Source of the DNA: Tumebacillus sp. BK434
Lineage (GTDB): Bacteria; Bacillota; Bacilli; Tumebacillales; Tumebacillaceae
DNA length: 64,000 nucleotides
NCBI RefSeq assembly: GCF_004340785.1
Contig: NZ_SLXS01000001.1
Location: 310,001 to 374,000 of the forward strand
Direction of reading: 5' to 3'
Part shown: positions 52,504 to 62,129 of the stretch, one piece after another
How positions within the stretch are numbered: position 1 is the first letter of the stretch
Layout of the letters: every line of letters begins with the position of its first letter
The notes under the pieces: generated by a model
Seen by the model: only the letters and a program-made list of their open reading frames with translations
What the model was told of the DNA's origin: nothing
The model's database searches: none
Position numbers and translations under genes: made by a program

Positions 52504-53661
52504 ATGTTGAGGTATCTGACGGCCGGGGAATCGCATGGACCTGCACTGACGGCGATCGTGGAAGGGTTGCCGAGCAATCTGCCAATTGATCTGGAGTTTA
52601 TCAATCATCAGCTGTGGCGTCGCCAGCAAGGGTATGGACGCGGGGGCCGGATGAAGATCGAGTCAGATCGAGTGGAGATCCAAAGCGGGGTGCGTTTTGG
52701 CAAGACGATGGGTACGCCTGTCGCGATGATGATTCAGAACAAAGACTGGCGCAACTGGTCGGAGAAGATGGCGATCACAGGGGACGCGCCGGACAGCGTC
52801 GTGGAGATCACCAAGCCGCGCCCGGGTCATGCTGACCTGGCAGGTGCGCTGAAATACAATCAGGAAGACATTCGCAACGTCCTGGAGCGGGCCAGCGCCC
52901 GCAACACGGCGACGATGGTCGCGGTCGGCTCGGCCGCGCGGCTGTTGCTGCGCCATTTCGGGATCGAAGTGTACGGCCATGTGGTCGAGCTCGGCCCGGT
53001 GCGCGTGGACCGGTTGGAAGGAACGATTCCGGAGATCGCCGAGCGCGCCGAAGCGTCCGAAGTGCGCGTCGCCGATCCGGAAGCGGAACGAAAGATCATT
53101 GCGGCGATCGACGAGGCGAAAGCGGCCGGCGACACGCTGGGCGGGATCTTTGAGATCATCGTCACCGGCGCGCCGATCGGTCTCGGCTCGTACTCGCATC
53201 CCGACCGCAAGCTGGACGGGCGTCTCGCGCAAGCCTTGATGAGCATTCAGGCGATCAAAGGCGTCGAGATCGGCCTCGGCTTCGACGCGGCGCGCACGCC
53301 GGGCTCGCAGGTGCACGATGAGATCGGGCACCGCCAAGGCGAGTACCACCGCCGCTCGAACAACGCCGGCGGACTGGAAGGCGGCGTGACCAACGGCCAG
53401 CCGGTGATCGTCCGCGCGGCGATGAAGCCGATTCCCACGCTGTACAAGCCGCTGGAGTCGGTCGACATGCGCACGAAAGAGCCGTACCGCGCCACGATCG
53501 AGCGCTCTGACGTCTGTGCGGTTCCCGCGGCTGCCGTGGTCGGGGAAGCGATGGTCGCCTGGGTGCTGGGACAAGCCTTTTTGGAAAAATTCGGCGGGGA
53601 CTCGATCGAAGAGATCGAGCGCAACTATGACAGCTACCTCGCGTTGATCGGTGAACGATGA
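52504..53661 (+). CDS. aroC: Chorismate synthase
   Basis: 385 aa. Makes chorismate from 5-enolpyruvylshikimate 3-phosphate with reduced FMN, the last shikimate step. Signatures: [19 protein letters not shown] at the N-terminus, [21 protein letters not shown], and [17 protein letters not shown] 52504 is 9 bases from GAGGAG; GTG 52498 is possible. First gene of an aro-trp supraoperon; the stop overlaps aroB (ATGA). Called aroF in B. subtilis. Confidence 0.97.
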   Translation: MLRYLTAGESHGPALTAIVEGLPSNLPIDLEFINHQLWRRQQGYGRGGRMKIESDRVEIQSGVRFGKTMGTPVAMMIQNKDWRNWSEKMAITGDAPDSVVEITKPRPGHADLAGALKYNQEDIRNVLERASARNTATMVAVGSAARLLLRHFGIEVYGHVVELGPVRVDRLEGTIPEIAERAEASEVRVADPEAERKIIAAIDEAKAAGDTLGGIFEIIVTGAPIGLGSYSHPDRKLDGRLAQALMSIQAIKGVEIGLGFDAARTPGSQVHDEIGHRQGEYHRRSNNAGGLEGGVTNGQPVIVRAAMKPIPTLYKPLESVDMRTKEPYRATIERSDVCAVPAAAVVGEAMVAWVLGQAFLEKFGGDSIEEIERNYDSYLALIGER

Positions 53662-54755
53662 TTCGCGAGCGCGTCGATACGGGGCACACCGCCTATGACA
53701 TCGTGATCGGCACGGGTCTGCTGGCGCGAACGGGTGAATTTTTGCAAGAGCTGAACGTGAAAGCATCGTCCCGGCACCTGATCATCACCGATACGAACGT
53801 GCAGGCGTCCGGGCATCTCGCCCCTGTGCAGGCGGCGTTGGCCGCGGCCGGGTACCGGGCGGAAGTCTTTGTGATCCCGGCCGGGGAAGCATCGAAGCGG
53901 CTGGCCTTGGCGGAAGAGGCGTTTGAGTTTGCCTATGATCAGGGCCTCGACCGCCATTCGGTCATCTTGGCGCTCGGCGGCGGCGTAGTCGGCGATTTTG
54001 CCGGATTCGTCGCGGCGGCGTACATGCGCGGGATCGACTTCGTGCAGCTGCCGACGACGATGCTCGCCCAGGACAGCGCCGTCGGCGGCAAAGTGGCCGT
54101 CAACCTGTCCCGTGCGAAAAACATCATCGGGGCGTTTCACCAGCCGCTCGCGGTGCTGTACGACATCGAGACGCTGCGGACCTTGCCGCTGCGCGAACGG
54201 CGCGGCGGATATGCGGAAGCGATCAAGCACGGGATCATCCGCGATGCGGAATTTTTTGCATGGATGAAAGCGCACACCGGAGCGGTCTTGCAAAATGATG
54301 AGCGGGCGTTGCCCGAACTGCTGGCCCGCTCCTGCCGGATCAAGGCACAAGTGGTATCGGCCGATGAACGGGAGCAGGGGCTGCGGGCGATCTTGAATTT
54401 TGGCCATACGCTCGGCCATGCGGTCGAGACATTGGCCGGCTACGGACAGCTCGGGCATGGCGAAGCGGTGGCGATCGGCATGGTCGCCGCCGCCGAGCTG
54501 TCGGTCCGGCTGGGCTATTGTGCGGCCGAGACGGCAGCCGAAGTGGAAGCGATGGTCGAGCTGGCCGGGCTGCCGACGCGGATTCCGCCCGGCCTCGACA
54601 CCGACGAGCTGATCGCATCGATGCAAAAAGACAAAAAAGCGACCGGCGGCACGCTCACCTTCGTGCTGCTGCGCCGGATCGGCGAAGTGGTGATCGTGAA
54701 AGACGTGCCGCACGAGAAGGTGCGGCACGTGATCGCTGCCAGAAGGGAGAGGTGA
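53658..54755 (+). CDS. aroB: 3-dehydroquinate synthase
   Basis: 365 aa. NAD- and metal-dependent cyclization of DAHP to 3-dehydroquinate, second shikimate step. [39 protein letters not shown] and [11 protein letters not shown] (zinc His) are the family hallmarks. ATG overlaps the aroC stop; 4 bases separate it from aroH. Confidence 0.97.
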   Translation: MIRERVDTGHTAYDIVIGTGLLARTGEFLQELNVKASSRHLIITDTNVQASGHLAPVQAALAAAGYRAEVFVIPAGEASKRLALAEEAFEFAYDQGLDRHSVILALGGGVVGDFAGFVAAAYMRGIDFVQLPTTMLAQDSAVGGKVAVNLSRAKNIIGAFHQPLAVLYDIETLRTLPLRERRGGYAEAIKHGIIRDAEFFAWMKAHTGAVLQNDERALPELLARSCRIKAQVVSADEREQGLRAILNFGHTLGHAVETLAGYGQLGHGEAVAIGMVAAAELSVRLGYCAAETAAEVEAMVELAGLPTRIPPGLDTDELIASMQKDKKATGGTLTFVLLRRIGEVVIVKDVPHEKVRHVIAARRER

Positions 54756-54759
54756 CAAC

Positions 54760-55137
54760 ATGACATTGGTCGTGCGCGGGATTCGCGGCGCCATCACCGT
54801 GGAACAAAATGATGCCGCGAACATACATCAAGCGACAAGGGAACTGCTGCTGACGATGGTCGAAGAGAATCAGCTGTCGACCGACCTCATCGCGTCCTGT
54901 TTCATCACGACGACGCCCGACCTGAATGCCGCGTTTCCGGCCCAGGCCATCCGCGAGATGGCAGGCTGGGACCTGATCCCGCTGATGGGAGCTTTGGAAG
55001 TGCAGGTGCCGGGTGCGCCGCCGCTGTGCATCCGCCTGCTCCTGCATGTGAACACCGCCAAGACGCAGGAAGAGATTCAGCACATCTACCTGCGCGATGC
55101 GGTCAGGCTGCGGCCCGATTTGCAACAAAAGGGTTGA
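54760..55137 (+). CDS. aroH: Chorismate mutase, AroH class
   Basis: 125 aa monofunctional chorismate mutase of the trimeric B. subtilis AroH type (RGIRGAITVEQND at the start, TPDLNAAFPAQAIR, and RLLLHVNT). Converts chorismate to prephenate for Phe and Tyr. The trp promoter -35 overlaps its stop codon. Confidence 0.95.
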   Translation: MTLVVRGIRGAITVEQNDAANIHQATRELLLTMVEENQLSTDLIASCFITTTPDLNAAFPAQAIREMAGWDLIPLMGALEVQVPGAPPLCIRLLLHVNTAKTQEEIQHIYLRDAVRLRPDLQQKG

Positions 55138-55162
55138 CGGTCTCCTGCGAGCGGTGTATCAT
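55134..55162 (+). promoter_or_regulatory. Internal sigma-A promoter for the trp genes
   Basis: TTGACG (overlapping the aroH TGA), exactly 17 bases, then TATCAT. Gives a trp transcript with a leader of about 250 bases. Confidence 0.8.
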
Positions 55163-55372
55163 GTTAACTAGTTAAGTGAGAGCCAGAGAAGAGTTTTATG
55201 GTTTTTAAGCGGGCGTTTTGCACAGGAGTGTGCAGAAGCCAACGAGAGATGAGAACAGCACAGACGAGCAGAGCCGAGACGAGAAGAGTGCATACATACG
55301 GGATGGGTCTACCCATTTGCGTACCTTCTTCCTTGTCCCCAACGGTCAGAGCGTCGTGCTCTGGCCTTTTTT
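55163..55372 (+). promoter_or_regulatory. trp leader with TRAP-type NAG repeats and attenuator
   Basis: Nine NAG triplets at exact five-base spacing run from 55246 to 55288 (GAG, GAG, CAG, CAG, then five GAG), the arrangement bound by TRAP (MtrB) in bacilli. A hairpin TGCACA-GGAG-TGTGCA (55219-55234 region) sits 5' of it, like the 5' stem-loop of the B. subtilis trp leader. A second small hairpin, ATGGG-TCTA-CCCAT, follows. The attenuator is at 55344-55372. The CAGAGC at 55269-55274 inside the repeats can also pair with the GCTCTG arm of the terminator, so free leader could block termination. Confidence 0.8.
55344..55372 (+). terminator. trp attenuator terminator
   Basis: GGTCAGAGC-GTCGT-GCTCTGGCC, a 9-bp stem with one G-T pair, followed by T6, 45 bases before trpD. 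Confidence 0.9.
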
Positions 55373-55380
55373 ATTGTGTT

Positions 55381-55416
55381 GAGTTGAGAAGAGGCAGATG
55401 AGAGGAGCGAGTTCAG
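55381..55416 (+). promoter_or_regulatory. Second NAG-triplet cluster over the trpD ribosome site
   Basis: GAG at 55381, 55386, 55391, 55400, 55405, 55409 and CAG at 55395, 55414, spaced by one or two bases and covering the GAGGAG ribosome site of trpD. Resembles TRAP sites that block translation, such as that of B. subtilis trpG. Confidence 0.5.
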
Positions 55417-56454
55417 ATGATCAAACAGGCACTGCAAACGGTGATCGGCGGCGGGACGCTGGACCGGGAATTGGCAGAGGGAACGATGGGGCAGATCATG
55501 GCCGGAGAGGCGACCGGGTCGCAGATCGCCGCACTGCTGACGGCGCTGCGCATGCGCGGTGAGACGGTGGAGGAGATCACCGGCTTTGCAGCGGCGATGC
55601 GTACGTTCGTCACGCCGGTTGAGTCCGGCTTGAGCGGGCTGGTCGACACCTGCGGAACGGGCGGAGACGGCGCGGAGACGTTTAACATCTCGACCACCGC
55701 ATCGTTTGTGGCGGCGGCGGCAGGCGTGAAGATCGCCAAGCATGGCAACCGCTCGGTGTCCTCCCGCTCCGGCAGCGCCGATGTGCTGCAGGCGCTGGGC
55801 GTGAACATCGACCTGACCCCGGTGCAGGCGTCGCACTGCCTGGAGCAAGTCGGACTCACGTTCCTCTTCGCCCAGCTCTACCACCCGGCGATGAAGCATG
55901 CGATCGGACCGCGCCGCGAGTTAGGGTTTCGCACCGTGTTTAACGTGCTCGGACCGCTGACCAACCCGGCCGGCACGAAGCGGCAGGTGATCGGCACGTT
56001 TGGCGCCGACCTCGTTGACAAGATGGCCTACGCGCTCGCCGAACTCGGCACGGAACACGCCTTGGTCGTCCACGGTGCCGACGGCCTCGATGAGATCACC
56101 GTGACCGGGCCGACCAAGATCGCCGAAGTGCGCGGCGGCCGCGTGGAGCGCGTGTTCACCTTGACCCCGGAAGAAGCGGGCCTTGCGCGCCATGGCATCG
56201 ACGCGATTCGCGGCGGGGATGCCCAGGAGAACGCGGAGATTCTCCTGCGGATTCTCGAAGGCCAGCAGGGCGGCGGGCGTGACATCGCCGTGATCAACGC
56301 GGCGGCGACGTTGTATGTGGCAGGCCGGGCCGCTTCGATCCGGGAAGGCGTCGCGCTGGCGCAGGACGCGATCGACAGCGGGCAGGCGCTGGCGCTTCTG
56401 CAGAACTTGGTGAACGTTTCGCAAAGCATGGTACGGGAAAAGGAGCTGGCCTAA
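55417..56454 (+). CDS. trpD: Anthranilate phosphoribosyltransferase
   Basis: 345 aa. Couples anthranilate to PRPP. Motifs DTCGTGGDGAETFNIST, KHGNRSVSSRSGSADVL and GPLTNPAG. First trp gene here; the trpE gene that precedes it in B. subtilis is missing. Directly adjoins trpC (no gap). Confidence 0.97.
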   Translation: MIKQALQTVIGGGTLDRELAEGTMGQIMAGEATGSQIAALLTALRMRGETVEEITGFAAAMRTFVTPVESGLSGLVDTCGTGGDGAETFNISTTASFVAAAAGVKIAKHGNRSVSSRSGSADVLQALGVNIDLTPVQASHCLEQVGLTFLFAQLYHPAMKHAIGPRRELGFRTVFNVLGPLTNPAGTKRQVIGTFGADLVDKMAYALAELGTEHALVVHGADGLDEITVTGPTKIAEVRGGRVERVFTLTPEEAGLARHGIDAIRGGDAQENAEILLRILEGQQGGGRDIAVINAAATLYVAGRAASIREGVALAQDAIDSGQALALLQNLVNVSQSMVREKELA

Positions 56455-57255
56455 ATGATTCTGGACAAAATCGTCGCTGTCAAACGCGAAGAAGTCGCGC
56501 AGTACGCCCGGTCGTTCGATTCGCAGCAAGTCGCCGCCGAGATCGCAGCCTTGCCTGCGACCCGCGGTTTTGAACGAGCGCTCCGGGAGACGCAGGAGTA
56601 TATCGCCTTGATCGCCGAGGTGAAAAAAGCCTCTCCGTCCAAAGGGATCATCCGGCCCGACTTCGATCCGGTGACCATCGCAGGTGTGTACGAAGCGGCG
56701 GGCGCGAACTGCCTGTCTGTGCTGACCGATGAACAGTTCTTCCAAGGCCATGCCGACTACCTGCGCCGCGTGCGCGCGGCGGTCGATCTGCCGCTCCTGC
56801 GCAAAGATTTTATCATCGATGAAAAGCAGATCTATGAAGCGCGCCTGCTCGGAGCTGACTGCATCCTGCTGATCGCGGCGATCCTCTCCACGGCGCAGAT
56901 GAACGAATACTTGGCGCTGGCCGCCGAGCTTGGCCTCGACGTGCTGACCGAAGTGCATGACGAAGGCGAGCTGGAGCGGGCGCTGGAAGCGGGCGCCGGG
57001 CTGCTCGGGGTGAACAATCGCGATTTACGCGACTTCAGCGTCGACCTCGGCACGACGGCCCGCCTTGCCCAGCGGGTGCCGCAAGGGACGCTTCTGGTCA
57101 GCGAAAGCGGTATCGTCTCGTTTGACGATGTGCAGCAGGTCAAAGCGGCCGGCGCAGGCGCGATCCTCGTCGGCGAAACGCTGATGCGCGATCGGCACAT
57201 CACCCCGTCGATCGACAAGCTGCTTGGGCGGGCGCCCACTGAGGTGCAGGCATGA
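56455..57255 (+). CDS. trpC: Indole-3-glycerol phosphate synthase
   Basis: 266 aa TIM barrel that closes the indole ring with loss of CO2. EVKKASPSKGIIRPDFDP (catalytic Lys), LTDEQFFQG, LLRKDFIID, GVNNRDLRDF and SESGI are all present. Starts right after the trpD stop; overlaps trpF by 4 bases. Confidence 0.97.
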   Translation: MILDKIVAVKREEVAQYARSFDSQQVAAEIAALPATRGFERALRETQEYIALIAEVKKASPSKGIIRPDFDPVTIAGVYEAAGANCLSVLTDEQFFQGHADYLRRVRAAVDLPLLRKDFIIDEKQIYEARLLGADCILLIAAILSTAQMNEYLALAAELGLDVLTEVHDEGELERALEAGAGLLGVNNRDLRDFSVDLGTTARLAQRVPQGTLLVSESGIVSFDDVQQVKAAGAGAILVGETLMRDRHITPSIDKLLGRAPTEVQA

Positions 57256-57875
57256 CCCGGATCAAAATCTGCGGGCTGAAACTGCACGAGACGATCCGTC
57301 ATGTCGGCGCGCTGCCGATCGAGTATGTCGGCTTCGTCTTTGCGCCGAGCAAGCGGCAGGTCAGCGCGGAAACGGCTGCCGAGCTGAGCCAACAGCTGCC
57401 CGGCTCGGTGCAGCGCGCCGGCGTCTTCGTCAATGAGTCGGCCGCGCAGATCAAACATATCGCCGAAACGGCCGGCCTGCACGTCCTGCAGCTGCACGGC
57501 GACGAGTCGCCGGAGTTCTGCCGCGAACTGAAGCGGGACACGGGCCGCCTCGTCTGGAAAGCGTGGGGGGTGTGCGGCGATGAGCGGGATGCCGAACTGC
57601 GCCGCTATGCCGGCGTGGTCGATGCCGTGCTGCTCGACAATGAGCGGGGCGGCACCGGAACCGCTTTTTCCTGGGAGCGGATCCCGGAACTGCGCTCCTA
57701 TCTGAACGGGACGCTGCTGTACGTCGCAGGAGGACTGCACCCGGACAATGTATCCGCATTGATTGAAACCTACCGCCCGGACGGCGTCGATGTCTCGTCC
57801 GGCGTAGAGACGGTCGGCGTCAAAGACCCGGACAAAATCACAGCATTCGTGACGAAAGTGAGGGAGCAACGATGA
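57252..57875 (+). CDS. trpF: Phosphoribosylanthranilate isomerase
   Basis: 207 aa TIM barrel performing the Amadori rearrangement. KICGL with the catalytic Cys at the N-terminus, [29 protein letters not shown] and DVSSGVET match the family. Overlaps trpC and trpB by 4 bases each. Confidence 0.96.
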   Translation: MTRIKICGLKLHETIRHVGALPIEYVGFVFAPSKRQVSAETAAELSQQLPGSVQRAGVFVNESAAQIKHIAETAGLHVLQLHGDESPEFCRELKRDTGRLVWKAWGVCGDERDAELRRYAGVVDAVLLDNERGGTGTAFSWERIPELRSYLNGTLLYVAGGLHPDNVSALIETYRPDGVDVSSGVETVGVKDPDKITAFVTKVREQR

Positions 57876-59071
57876 GCACCATTTTCCCAGATCTTAATGG
57901 GCGGTTTGGCAAGTTCGGCGGGAAATTCGTCCCGGAGACGCTGATGAACGCGCTCGCGCAGCTGGAAGCTGACTTCAACCACTACAAAAACGACGCGGAG
58001 TTCCAAAAGCAGCTCCGCCTTTATCTTCATAAATATTCGGGCCGCCCGACTTCGCTCTATTTTGCGGAGAACCTGACGGCGCACCTCGGCGGCGCGAAGA
58101 TCTACCTGAAGCGCGAAGACCTCAACCACACCGGCGCGCACAAGATCAACAACTGCCTCGCCCAAGGGCTGCTCGCGAAGATGACCGGCAAACTGCGCGT
58201 CATCGCCGAGACGGGCGCCGGACAGCACGGCGTGGCGACGGCGACCGTCTCGGCGCTGCTGGGGCTGAAGTGCACGGTGTTCATGGGCGAAGAGGACATG
58301 GAGCGCCAGAAGCTGAACGTGTTCCGGATGCGCCTGATGGGCGCAGAAGTCATCCCGGCCAAATCGGGCACCCGCACCTTGAAGGACGCGACGAATGAAG
58401 CGATCCGCCACTGGGTTGAGCATGTGGAAGACACGTTCTACATCATCGGCTCGGTCGTCGGTCCCCACCCGTACCCGATGATGGTGCGCGACTTCCAGCG
58501 CATCATCGGCGATGAAGTGCGCGAACAGATCCTGCAGGAAGAAGGGCGTCTGCCGGACACGATCATCGCTTGCGTCGGCGGCGGCTCGAATGCGATGGGC
58601 ATCTTCTATCCGTTCCTGCAGGACGAAACGGTGCGGCTGATCGGCGTGGAGGCGGCAGGCGAAGGTGTGGACACCGAGCGTCACGCGGCGACGATCACCA
58701 AAGGCCGCTCCGGGATCATCCACGGCTCTTTGACCTACCTGCTGCAGGACGAGCATGGTCAGATCCAGCCGGCGCACTCGATCTCCGCCGGCCTTGACTA
58801 CCCGGGCATCGGGCCGGAGCACGCGCATCTCGCCGACACCGGTCGGGCGACGTACCTGCCGATCACCGACGGGGAAGCGCTCGATGCGTTCCAGCTCTTG
58901 TCCCGCGTCGAAGGCATCATCCCGGCGCTGGAGTCGTCACATGCGATCGCGCAGACGGTCAAACTGGCTCCGGAGCTGCCCAAGGACCACCTCATCGTCG
59001 TCTCGCTGTCGGGACGCGGTGACAAAGATGTGCACCAAGTCGCAGAGATGCTGGGAGGGAGCTTCGCATGA
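57872..59071 (+). CDS. trpB: Tryptophan synthase beta subunit
   Basis: 399 aa. PLP enzyme that joins indole and serine. PLP lysine is K91 in [13 protein letters not shown]; the phosphate loop is [24 protein letters not shown] is also typical of TrpB1. ATG overlaps the trpF stop and its own stop overlaps trpA (ATGA), as expected for coupled synthesis of the alpha-beta complex. Confidence 0.98.
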   Translation: MSTIFPDLNGRFGKFGGKFVPETLMNALAQLEADFNHYKNDAEFQKQLRLYLHKYSGRPTSLYFAENLTAHLGGAKIYLKREDLNHTGAHKINNCLAQGLLAKMTGKLRVIAETGAGQHGVATATVSALLGLKCTVFMGEEDMERQKLNVFRMRLMGAEVIPAKSGTRTLKDATNEAIRHWVEHVEDTFYIIGSVVGPHPYPMMVRDFQRIIGDEVREQILQEEGRLPDTIIACVGGGSNAMGIFYPFLQDETVRLIGVEAAGEGVDTERHAATITKGRSGIIHGSLTYLLQDEHGQIQPAHSISAGLDYPGIGPEHAHLADTGRATYLPITDGEALDAFQLLSRVEGIIPALESSHAIAQTVKLAPELPKDHLIVVSLSGRGDKDVHQVAEMLGGSFA

Positions 59072-59904
59072 CCCGCATTGCAGACACGTTTAAGCGGCTG
59101 AGCGAAACGGGCGAGAAGGCGTTTATGCCGTTCCTGACGGCAGGCGACCCGAACCTCGAGATCACCGCCGAACTGATCATCGAACTGGACAAAATCGGAG
59201 CTGACATCATCGAGATCGGCATCCCGTACAGCGACCCCCTCGCCGACGGGCCGACGATCCAAGCTGGCTCCCTGCGCGCGCTGCAAGGCGGCACGCGGAT
59301 GCCCGACGTGTTTGAGCTGGTGCGCCGCGTGCGCCCGCAGGTCAGAGCGTCGCTCGTCTTGTTCACCTACGCCAACCCCGTGTTTCAGTGGGGTGTGCAC
59401 GAGTTCTTCCAAACGGCGCAGCAAGCTGGCGCGAACGGCGTGATCATCCCCGACTTGCCGCTCGAAGAAAGCGCAGAGGCGCTGGCGGCAGGACTCGCGA
59501 CCGGCGTCGACTTCATCCCCCTCGTGGCGCCGACCTCGCAGGAGCGCATCGCGAAGATCGCGGCACAAGCTCAAGGCTTTATCTACTGTGTCGCCGCGCT
59601 TGGCGTGACCGGCGTGCGCGAAGACCTCGATGCCGACCTGTCCGGCTATGTGGCCAGCGTCAAACAGCATACCGCACTCCCCGTAGCGGTCGGCTTTGGC
59701 GTCGGCAAGCCGGAACATGCGGCGACCATCGGACAGTTTGCCGACGGCGTGGTCGTCGGCTCCGCGATCGTCAAAAAAGCTGCCGGCATCGCCGAAGCGC
59801 TGAACGCAGGCGATGCGGCGCTGGCGGAAGCGAAAAAGCAAGAACTGATCGCATTCGCGGCTTCCCTGAAAGCGCCGCTGTATCCGAGTAAGCAAGAAGC
59901 ATAA
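59068..59904 (+). CDS. trpA: Tryptophan synthase alpha subunit
   Basis: 278 aa TIM barrel that splits indole-3-glycerol phosphate and passes indole to Trp[28 protein letters not shown] (catalytic Glu and Asp) and [10 protein letters not shown] are present. Last trp gene before a hairpin and aroA. Confidence 0.97.
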   Translation: MTRIADTFKRLSETGEKAFMPFLTAGDPNLEITAELIIELDKIGADIIEIGIPYSDPLADGPTIQAGSLRALQGGTRMPDVFELVRRVRPQVRASLVLFTYANPVFQWGVHEFFQTAQQAGANGVIIPDLPLEESAEALAAGLATGVDFIPLVAPTSQERIAKIAAQAQGFIYCVAALGVTGVREDLDADLSGYVASVKQHTALPVAVGFGVGKPEHAATIGQFADGVVVGSAIVKKAAGIAEALNAGDAALAEAKKQELIAFAASLKAPLYPSKQEA

Positions 59905-59930
59905 CTACAGGAATCTCCCAATTCCCTTCC

Positions 59931-59963
59931 ACCGGAGGCACGGCATGTTCGCCGGCCTCCGGT
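59931..59963 (+). terminator. Hairpin between trpA and aroA
   Basis: ACCGGAGGC and GCCTCCGGT form a perfect 9-bp stem with a 15-base loop; only CATTTTGG follows, so it may be a weak terminator or a processing site that lowers aroA expression relative to trp. Confidence 0.5.
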
Positions 59964-60048
59964 TGGCATTTTGGGGGACGCTAGAAGCAGGAAGCAGAGC
60001 TGTGCAACGAGAAGTTTTTGCCAACGGAACTAGAGGAGGCAGCAGACG

Positions 60049-61335
60049 ATGGACATGGTGATACAACCGGCCGCACAGGTGCAGGGCGAAGTGCGGGTGC
60101 CGGGCGACAAATCGATTTCGCACCGCGCGGTGATGTTTGGCGCACTGGCGGACGGCGTGACGCAGGTGAGCGGCTTTTTGCCGGGGGCGGACTGCCTGAG
60201 CACGGTGGACTGTTTTCGCAAGATGGGCGTGCAGGTGGAGATGCTCTCTGAGACGGAGCTGCGCGTGACCGGCGCCGGCCTTGACGGGCTGCAGGAGCCG
60301 TCCGACGTGCTCGATGTCGGCAACTCCGGCACGACCGCCCGCCTGATGCTCGGCATCCTGGCCGGGCAGCCGTTTCACAGCACGGTGACGGGAGACGCGT
60401 CGATCCGCCGCCGCCCGATGGGGCGTGTGACCGGGCCGCTGCGCGAGATGGGGGCAGCGATCGACGGGCGCGAGGACGGCCGCCTGGCGCCGCTGTCGAT
60501 GCGCGGCGGCAACCTGCGCGGGATCAAGTACGACTCGCCGGTCGGCAGCGCGCAGGTCAAATCGGCGGTGCTGCTCGCCGGGCTGTTTGCGGCAGGCACG
60601 ACGGGAGTCAAAGAGCCGGAGCAGTCCCGCGACCACACGGAGCGGATGCTGCGGGCGTTTGGCGTGCCGGTGACCGAACAGGACGGCTACATCACGGTAC
60701 AGGGCGGCTCCCGCTTGACAGCGGCGGAGATCGAGGTGCCGGGCGACATCTCCTCGGCCGCTTTTCTGCTGGTCGCGGCGGCGATCCTGCCCGGCTCCGA
60801 CCTGCTGATCCGCGGCGTCGGCATCAACCCGACGCGCACGGGCATCCTCGACGTGCTGCGCGAGATGGGGGCGCAGATCGACGTGCACAACGAGCGCATC
60901 TCCGGAGACGAGCCGATCGCCGACCTGCGCGTCAGAGGCGGTGCGCTGACAGGCGTCACCGTGCGCGGTGCGGTCATTCCGCGGCTGATCGACGAGATTC
61001 CGGTGCTCGCCGTCGCCGCCACGCAAGCGGAAGGCGTGACGGAGATCCGCGACGCCAAGGAGTTGAAAGTCAAAGAGTCGAACCGCATCGCCACCACCGC
61101 CGCCGAGCTGCGCAAGTTTGGCGCCGAGGTGGAAGAGCTGGAAGACGGACTGCGCATCACCGGGCGCACCAAGCTGCGAGGCGGCGCGGTGATCGAGACC
61201 TACCACGACCACCGCATCGCGATGGCGATGGCTGTGGCGGCGCTGGCGGCGGACGGTCCGGCGACCATCCGCGACTGGGAAGCGGTCGATGTCTCCTTTC
61301 CAGGATTTGCCCAACTAGTGCAAAATATCAGATAA
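60049..61335 (+). CDS. aroA: 3-phosphoshikimate 1-carboxyvinyltransferase (EPSP synthase)
   Basis: 428 aa. Transfers enolpyruvate from PEP to shikimate 3-phosphate. Motifs PGDKSISHRAVMFGAL, DVGNSGTTARLMLG, GDASIRRRPMGRV, and TYHDHRIAMAMAVAAL. ATG behind AGAGGAGG. Called aroE in B. subtilis, where it closes the same supraoperon after hisC and tyrA; those two genes are absent between trpA and aroA here. Confidence 0.97.
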   Translation: MDMVIQPAAQVQGEVRVPGDKSISHRAVMFGALADGVTQVSGFLPGADCLSTVDCFRKMGVQVEMLSETELRVTGAGLDGLQEPSDVLDVGNSGTTARLMLGILAGQPFHSTVTGDASIRRRPMGRVTGPLREMGAAIDGREDGRLAPLSMRGGNLRGIKYDSPVGSAQVKSAVLLAGLFAAGTTGVKEPEQSRDHTERMLRAFGVPVTEQDGYITVQGGSRLTAAEIEVPGDISSAAFLLVAAAILPGSDLLIRGVGINPTRTGILDVLREMGAQIDVHNERISGDEPIADLRVRGGALTGVTVRGAVIPRLIDEIPVLAVAATQAEGVTEIRDAKELKVKESNRIATTAAELRKFGAEVEELEDGLRITGRTKLRGGAVIETYHDHRIAMAMAVAALAADGPATIRDWEAVDVSFPGFAQLVQNIR

Positions 61336-61339
61336 TTCC

Positions 61340-61369
61340 TTGACACGCGATCCGGTCGTGGAGTATGAT
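61340..61369 (+). promoter_or_regulatory. Sigma-A promoter upstream of a short leader RNA
   Basis: TTGACA, 18-base spacer, TATGAT. Start of transcription is expected near 61376, only about 75 bases before an intrinsic terminator. Confidence 0.8.
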
Positions 61370-61418
61370 ATTTCCAAGAAGCTTAAGTTCTGGTTTCTCT
61401 CCACTCCTATCATAGTTT

Positions 61419-61451
61419 GCCTGCTCCGGCGCGGAGCAGGCCTCTTTTTTT
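61419..61451 (+). terminator. Terminator / possible attenuator
   Basis: GCCTGCTCC-GGCGC-GGAGCAGGC, 9-bp stem, then CTCTTTTTTT. Lies between the promoter at 61340 and the membrane protein gene at 61519, so the unit is either an attenuated leader or a small RNA of about 75 bases. Confidence 0.88.
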
Positions 61452-61518
61452 ATTTCTGCGTCTTTTGTGGCCAAGTTCTGAATAGAATGAACTTGAACAA
61501 GCGCAAGGGGGCTTTCGC

Positions 61519-62055
61519 GTGAGGAGTCTAAACCTTTTTTATCACACGGTTACCGCTCAGGTTGTGATCGTCCTGTTTATTTCGATAAAAATCCTGCTGG
61601 TGCCGTACTTGATTTGGCATTTCTTCGGCGCATCGTCCGGGGCGATGGTCGTGCTCGACGTTTCGACGATCGTGCTCGGCACGCTGCTGGCCTTGTCGAT
61701 GGGGATGGTCGGTTACTACCAGGCGCGGCATTTTGACCGCGGCAAGATGCTGTCCCAGTCCTTGTGGTACATGCTGTGCGTGCATGGCCCGGCCGGGCTG
61801 TTCCTGCTGTACAAATGGGTCGTCGGCGCGGCGTGGGACACCCATCTGCTCCTGTTTCTCTCCGGGTGGCTGTCGATGTTCTCTCACCCGATGAACCTGG
61901 TCGGCTTCTACGGGCAATGGGTAGATGGCGTGGCGTTGCTGGCGATGGCCGGCTGCTACCTGCTGGGCGTGTTCGTCTTGGCTGACGAGCAGCGCCATGA
62001 AAAAGCGGAAAAGATGGACTTCCAGCACCTGCGCGTCAAAGGGCGTCTGAAATGA
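61519..62055 (+). CDS. Unassigned membrane protein, 178 aa
   Basis: About four membrane segments (VIVLFISIKILLVPYLIW, LDVSTIVLGTLLALSMGMVG, SLWYMLCVHGPAGLFLLYKW, and GVALLAMAGCYLLGVFVLA) with a charged C-terminus. GTG 61519 follows AAGGGGG. I do not recognise the family. It is a single gene between two terminators, and its expression may depend on readthrough of the attenuator-like hairpin upstream. Confidence 0.75.
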   Translation: MRSLNLFYHTVTAQVVIVLFISIKILLVPYLIWHFFGASSGAMVVLDVSTIVLGTLLALSMGMVGYYQARHFDRGKMLSQSLWYMLCVHGPAGLFLLYKWVVGAAWDTHLLLFLSGWLSMFSHPMNLVGFYGQWVDGVALLAMAGCYLLGVFVLADEQRHEKAEKMDFQHLRVKGRLK

Positions 62056-62095
62056 CGGTTTGTTAAATTGCTGTGAAATTATATATCAATCTCAC

Positions 62096-62127
62096 TGTAC
62101 CACCTCAGGGGAGGTGGTACATTTTTT
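62096..62127 (+). terminator. Intrinsic terminator
   Basis: GTACCACCTC-AGGG-GAGGTGGTAC followed by ATTTTTT. Confidence 0.92.
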
Positions 62128-62129
62128 GT

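Noticed and set aside
55163..55416. T-box riboswitch upstream of trpD
   Set aside because: No AGGGTGGNACCGCG-type T-box sequence; the periodic NAG triplets explain the leader better.
61340..61522. 60-aa ORF spanning the promoter and terminator
   Set aside because: It would be read through an intrinsic terminator stem and begins inside the promoter; no ribosome site.
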